Positions 41,726 through 44,781 of a stretch of DNA of 44,781 nt are shown here, piece by piece. Source of the stretch: Flavobacteriaceae bacterium (lineage in GTDB: Bacteria > Bacteroidota > Bacteroidia > Flavobacteriales > Flavobacteriaceae); contig JABXIJ010000054.1 of assembly GCA_013373105.1 (NCBI GenBank), positions 1 to 44,781 on the forward strand, in the 5' to 3' direction. The position numbers and the translations under genes are program-made. Under the pieces are notes generated by a model. That model had not been told where the DNA came from. It worked only from the letters and a program-made list of their open reading frames with translations, and did not search any database. The first letter of the stretch is position 1. Each line of letters starts with the position of its first letter.

Positions 41726-42433
41726 TTAAAAATTAGGTTTTAACTTATACTTCGCATAGAATTTATTAAAGTGATCTACAGCTTCATCAGCAGTGTCTAC
41801 AACTCTAAATAAATTCAAATCTTCTTCACTAATATTACCTTCTTCAATTAATGTATTTTTTATCCAATCTAATAAACCAGACCAAAACTTTGTACCTACT
41901 AAAACAATTGGAAAGCGGCCTATTTTTTTTGTTTGAATAAGTGTCATTGCTTCAAATAACTCATCCATAGTTCCAAAACCTCCAGGCATTACAATAAATC
42001 CTTGAGAATATTTTACAAACATAACTTTACGTACAAAGAAGTAATCGAAATCTAAACTTTTACCTTGATCTATCCAAGGATTATCATGTTGTTCAAAAGG
42101 TAACTCAATATTTAATCCTACAGAAATACCTTTTCCTCTGTTTGCTCCTTTGTTACCAGCTTCCATAATTCCTGGTCCACCACCAGTTATAATGCCAAAA
42201 CCACTTTGTGTTAATTTATAAGCTATTTCTTCTGCAAGAATATAATATTTATCCTCTGGTTTTGTTCTTGCAGAACCAAATATAGAAACACAAGGGCCAA
42301 TTTTACTTAACCTTTCATAGCCTTCAACAAATTCAGCCATAATTTTAAAAATAGCCCAAGAATCATTGGTTTTTATCTCATTCCAAGTTTTTTGTTGAAG
42401 TTTTTCTCTAATTTTTCTATCGTCTTGTGTCAT
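41726..42433 (-). CDS. LOG / TIGR00730 family Rossmann-fold protein
   Basis: A 235-residue cytoplasmic protein of the lysine-decarboxylase-like LOG family. It has GGGPGIMEAGNKGA (84-97) and PGGFGTMDE (150-158), the nucleotide-binding PGGxGTxxE motif that defines phosphoribohydrolases able to release the base from nucleoside 5'-monophosphates. The N-terminal extension of about 45 residues is common to the larger subgroup. No cytokinin-type prenyltransferase is present, so a nucleotide-salvage or housekeeping role is more likely than hormone production. It lies 28 bases after uvrA on the same strand. Confidence 0.92.
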   Translation of the reverse strand: MTQDDRKIREKLQQKTWNEIKTNDSWAIFKIMAEFVEGYERLSKIGPCVSIFGSARTKPEDKYYILAEEIAYKLTQSGFGIITGGGPGIMEAGNKGANRGKGISVGLNIELPFEQHDNPWIDQGKSLDFDYFFVRKVMFVKYSQGFIVMPGGFGTMDELFEAMTLIQTKKIGRFPIVLVGTKFWSGLLDWIKNTLIEEGNISEEDLNLFRVVDTADEAVDHFNKFYAKYKLKPNF

Positions 42434-42461
42434 AATTAACTTTAATTTAAAAGTTTACTTG

Positions 42462-44781
42462 CTAATTTAACTGTTTTTTTAAAAACTTAGCTGTATAACT
42501 TTTTTTGTGATTAGCTACTTCTTCAGGAGTACCTGAAACTATAACTTGGCCTCCTTTTTTTCCACCTTCCATACCTATGTCAATAATATAATCTGTTAAT
42601 TTAATAACATCTAAGTTATGTTCAATAATAAGTACAGTGTTACCTTTATTTGCAAGTTTGTTTAAGACTTCCATTAACACACGAATATCTTCAAAATGGA
42701 GTCCTGTTGTTGGTTCATCAAGAATATAAAAAGTGTTTCCTGTATCTCTTTTAGAGAGTTCTGAAGCTAATTTAATACGCTGTGCTTCTCCACCAGAAAG
42801 AGTTGTTGATTGCTGACCTAGTGTTATATAGCCTAAACCTACGTCTTTAATAGTTTTTAGTTTTCTATGTATTTTAGGAATATGTTTAAAGAATTCAGTT
42901 GCATCTTCTATAGTCATTTCTAAAACATCTGCAATCGATTTTCCTTTGTATCTAATTTCTAAAGTTTCTCTGTTAAATCGTTTTCCTTGACACGTTTCAC
43001 ATTCTACATGCACATCTGGTAAAAAATTCATCTCAATAACTCTAACACCACCTCCTTGACAGGTTTCACAGCGACCACCTTTTACATTAAATGAAAAACG
43101 ACCAGGTTTATAACCTCTAATTGATGCTTCTGGAGTTTTAGCAAATAAGCTTCTAATTTCATCAAAAGTTTTGGTGTAAGTTGCTGGGTTTGAACGTGGA
43201 GTTCTACCAATTGGAGATTGATCTATATCTATAACTTTGTCAATATGTTCTAAGCCTTCAATCTTTTTAAAAGGCATAGGTTTTTTAACACCTCTGTAGA
43301 TATGCGCATTAAGAATTGGGTAAAGCGTTTCGTTGATTAAAGTAGATTTTCCACTTCCTGAAACACCTGTAACACAAATCATTTTACCTAAAGGGAACTC
43401 TACAGTAACATTTTTTAAGTTATTTCCAGAAGCCCCTTTTAAAACTATTTTTTTACCATTACCTTTTCTTCTTTTTTTAGGAATAGCAATTTCTTTGGTT
43501 CCTTTTAAATAATCTGAAGTTAATGTCTTATGATTTAGTAGTTCTTTATAAGAACCTTCACTTACAATTTTACCACCATGTCTACCTGCACCAGGACCAA
43601 TATCTAAAACAAAATCAGCATTTTTAATCATGTCTTCATCATGTTCAACTACTAGAACAGAATTACCAACATCTCTAAGTTTTATAAGTGAATCAATTAA
43701 TTTTTGATTATCTCTTTGATGAAGTCCAATACTTGGTTCGTCTAATATATAAAGTACACCAACAAGTTGAGAGCCAATTTGAGTTGCCAAACGAATTCTT
43801 TGAGCTTCGCCACCAGAAAGAGATTTTGAAGTTCTATCTAAGGTTAAATAGTCTAAGCCAACATCTAACAAAAACTGGATTCTAGTTTTAATTTCTTTTA
43901 AAATTTCAGAAGCTATTTTTTGTTGTTTTTCAGAAAGTTTTTCTTCTATATTTTTAAACCATAATGCAAGTTCATTAATATCTAGTTTTGCTAAATCACT
44001 TATATTTTTATCTAAAATTTTAAAATGAAGCGCCTCTTTTTTTAAGCGTTTACCATCACATTCAGAACAGCTAACTTCGTCCATGAAATTTTTAGCCCAT
44101 CTTTTAATTGAAGAGCTTTCAGCATCATTATATTGATTTTTTATAAAAGAAATTATACCCTCAAATTCTATCTTATAATTTCTTGTAATACCTACTGATT
44201 TTGAAGTTACTTCAAAAGATTCATTGCCGCCATTTAAAATCATATTTAGAGCATCTTTTGGAATGTCTTTAATAGGATCTGAAAGTTTAAAATTAAAACG
44301 TTGGGCAATGGTTTCTAGTTGTTTAAAAATCCAACTATTTTTTTGTTCGCCTAAAGGAATGATACCTCCCTTTTTTATAGATATTGTATCATCTGGAATT
44401 ACTTTACTTAAGTTAATTTCATTGGTAATTCCTAGGCCATTACAAGTTATACAAGCACCTTTTGGTGAATTAAAAGAAAAAGTATTTGGTTCTGGATTTG
44501 GGTAAGCAATGCCTGTTGTAGGGCACATTAATTCTCGACTAAAATAACGTGGTTTTTCTTCATCTAAGCCAATAACCATCATTACATTACTGCCAGAATA
44601 TAAGGCGGTTTTTATGCTTTCTTCTAATCTTTTTGTAGACGATTCATTTACAACTAACCTGTCTATAACTACTTCTATGTCATGCGTTTTATAACGGTCT
44701 AAACGCATTCCTTTTTCAATTTCTCTAATTTCACCATCAACTCTTACTCTAACAAACCCTTGTTTAGAAATTTGTTGAAAA
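42462..44781 (-). CDS. uvrA: Excinuclease ABC subunit A, missing its N-terminus (runs off window)
   Basis: UvrA is the damage-recognition ATPase of nucleotide excision repair. About 772 codons are visible; the frame continues past the ATG at 44708 to the window edge (EIREIEKG precedes it), so that Met is internal and roughly 170 N-terminal residues with the first Walker A are outside. Visible elements: zinc-module cysteines in CPTTG, CITCNG and CSECDGKR; the first ABC signature SLSGGEAQRI with LDEPSIGL; the second Walker A GVSGSGKST; the second zinc finger CETCQGGG with CETCQGKR; and the second signature TLSGGEAQRI with LDEPTTGL. Complete and in frame throughout. Confidence 0.97.
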   Translation of the reverse strand, partial: FQQISKQGFVRVRVDGEIREIEKGMRLDRYKTHDIEVVIDRLVVNESSTKRLEESIKTALYSGSNVMMVIGLDEEKPRYFSRELMCPTTGIAYPNPEPNTFSFNSPKGACITCNGLGITNEINLSKVIPDDTISIKKGGIIPLGEQKNSWIFKQLETIAQRFNFKLSDPIKDIPKDALNMILNGGNESFEVTSKSVGITRNYKIEFEGIISFIKNQYNDAESSSIKRWAKNFMDEVSCSECDGKRLKKEALHFKILDKNISDLAKLDINELALWFKNIEEKLSEKQQKIASEILKEIKTRIQFLLDVGLDYLTLDRTSKSLSGGEAQRIRLATQIGSQLVGVLYILDEPSIGLHQRDNQKLIDSLIKLRDVGNSVLVVEHDEDMIKNADFVLDIGPGAGRHGGKIVSEGSYKELLNHKTLTSDYLKGTKEIAIPKKRRKGNGKKIVLKGASGNNLKNVTVEFPLGKMICVTGVSGSGKSTLINETLYPILNAHIYRGVKKPMPFKKIEGLEHIDKVIDIDQSPIGRTPRSNPATYTKTFDEIRSLFAKTPEASIRGYKPGRFSFNVKGGRCETCQGGGVRVIEMNFLPDVHVECETCQGKRFNRETLEIRYKGKSIADVLEMTIEDATEFFKHIPKIHRKLKTIKDVGLGYITLGQQSTTLSGGEAQRIKLASELSKRDTGNTFYILDEPTTGLHFEDIRVLMEVLNKLANKGNTVLIIEHNLDVIKLTDYIIDIGMEGGKKGGQVIVSGTPEEVANHKKSYTAKFLKKQLN

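Noticed and set aside
41726..42433. Lysine decarboxylase or cytokinin biosynthesis role for the LOG-family protein
   Set aside because: The PGGFGTMDE motif indicates a phosphoribohydrolase-type protein, the decarboxylase name is historical, and no cytokinin gene is nearby.

Overview
This window is AT-rich chromosomal DNA from a member of the Bacteroidota, almost certainly a Flavobacteriaceae species; the genus cannot be fixed from the sequence alone. The evidence is the gene content (DUF4159, DUF4834, DUF5683, DUF6122 and DUF2851 families, a T9SS sorting domain, a fused E1 alpha/beta 2-oxoacid dehydrogenase, a GH3/beta-lactamase fusion), the absence of Shine-Dalgarno sequences, and several TAnnTTTG-type -7 promoter elements. 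No rRNA, tRNA, CRISPR array, IS element or prophage was seen. Most genes are core or family-typical, so this is not an obvious island.

Layout. 1-2544 (minus): 5' part of katG behind two perfect dyads, a small secreted bulb-type (mannose-binding-like) lectin, a dead cupin_5 gene, and an SGNH hydrolase. 2623-8694 (plus): PPK2 polyphosphate kinase, DEDDh exonuclease, an exported carboxypeptidase-regulatory-like protein, a small protein of a family often misnamed ABC transporter ATPase, and a 972-aa NagZ-like glycosidase fused to a serine beta-lactamase-like domain. 8698-14279 (minus): outer-membrane transporter-like protein, GNAT-like protein, RsmE, DUF4159, BASS transporter and PlsC-like acyltransferase. 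14418-17128 (plus): DUF4834 and YfhO. 17120-18802 (minus): a membrane-bound TPR/AraC-type regulator. 19008-23104 (plus): a leader with a candidate promoter, a 6-codon ORF and an intrinsic terminator, then two glycosyltransferases and a Wzx-like flippase, a small surface-polysaccharide operon.

23085-28823 (minus): parA-parB-DUF5683-dapB-lepB-wbqC-DUF6122, a compact cluster joining chromosome segregation, lysine/peptidoglycan precursor synthesis and protein export. 28965-31181 (minus): pepD and a nitroreductase, with a terminator between them. 31263-32534 (plus): DUF2851. 32537-44781 (minus): zinc metalloprotease, fused branched-chain/pyruvate-type E1, an M1-peptidase-like protein that has lost its zinc site and carries a C-terminal beta-barrel, a T9SS-exported nuclease, a LOG-family protein and the bulk of uvrA.

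Points that stand out: the zinc-less M1-like barrel protein, whose signal peptide begins upstream of any ATG/GTG/TTG codon; the attenuator-like leader before the polysaccharide genes; four of four convergent gene pairs with no room for a terminator; repeated use of TTG starts; and the cupin_5 pseudogene overlapping its neighbour. I did not find a clearly new multi-gene system.
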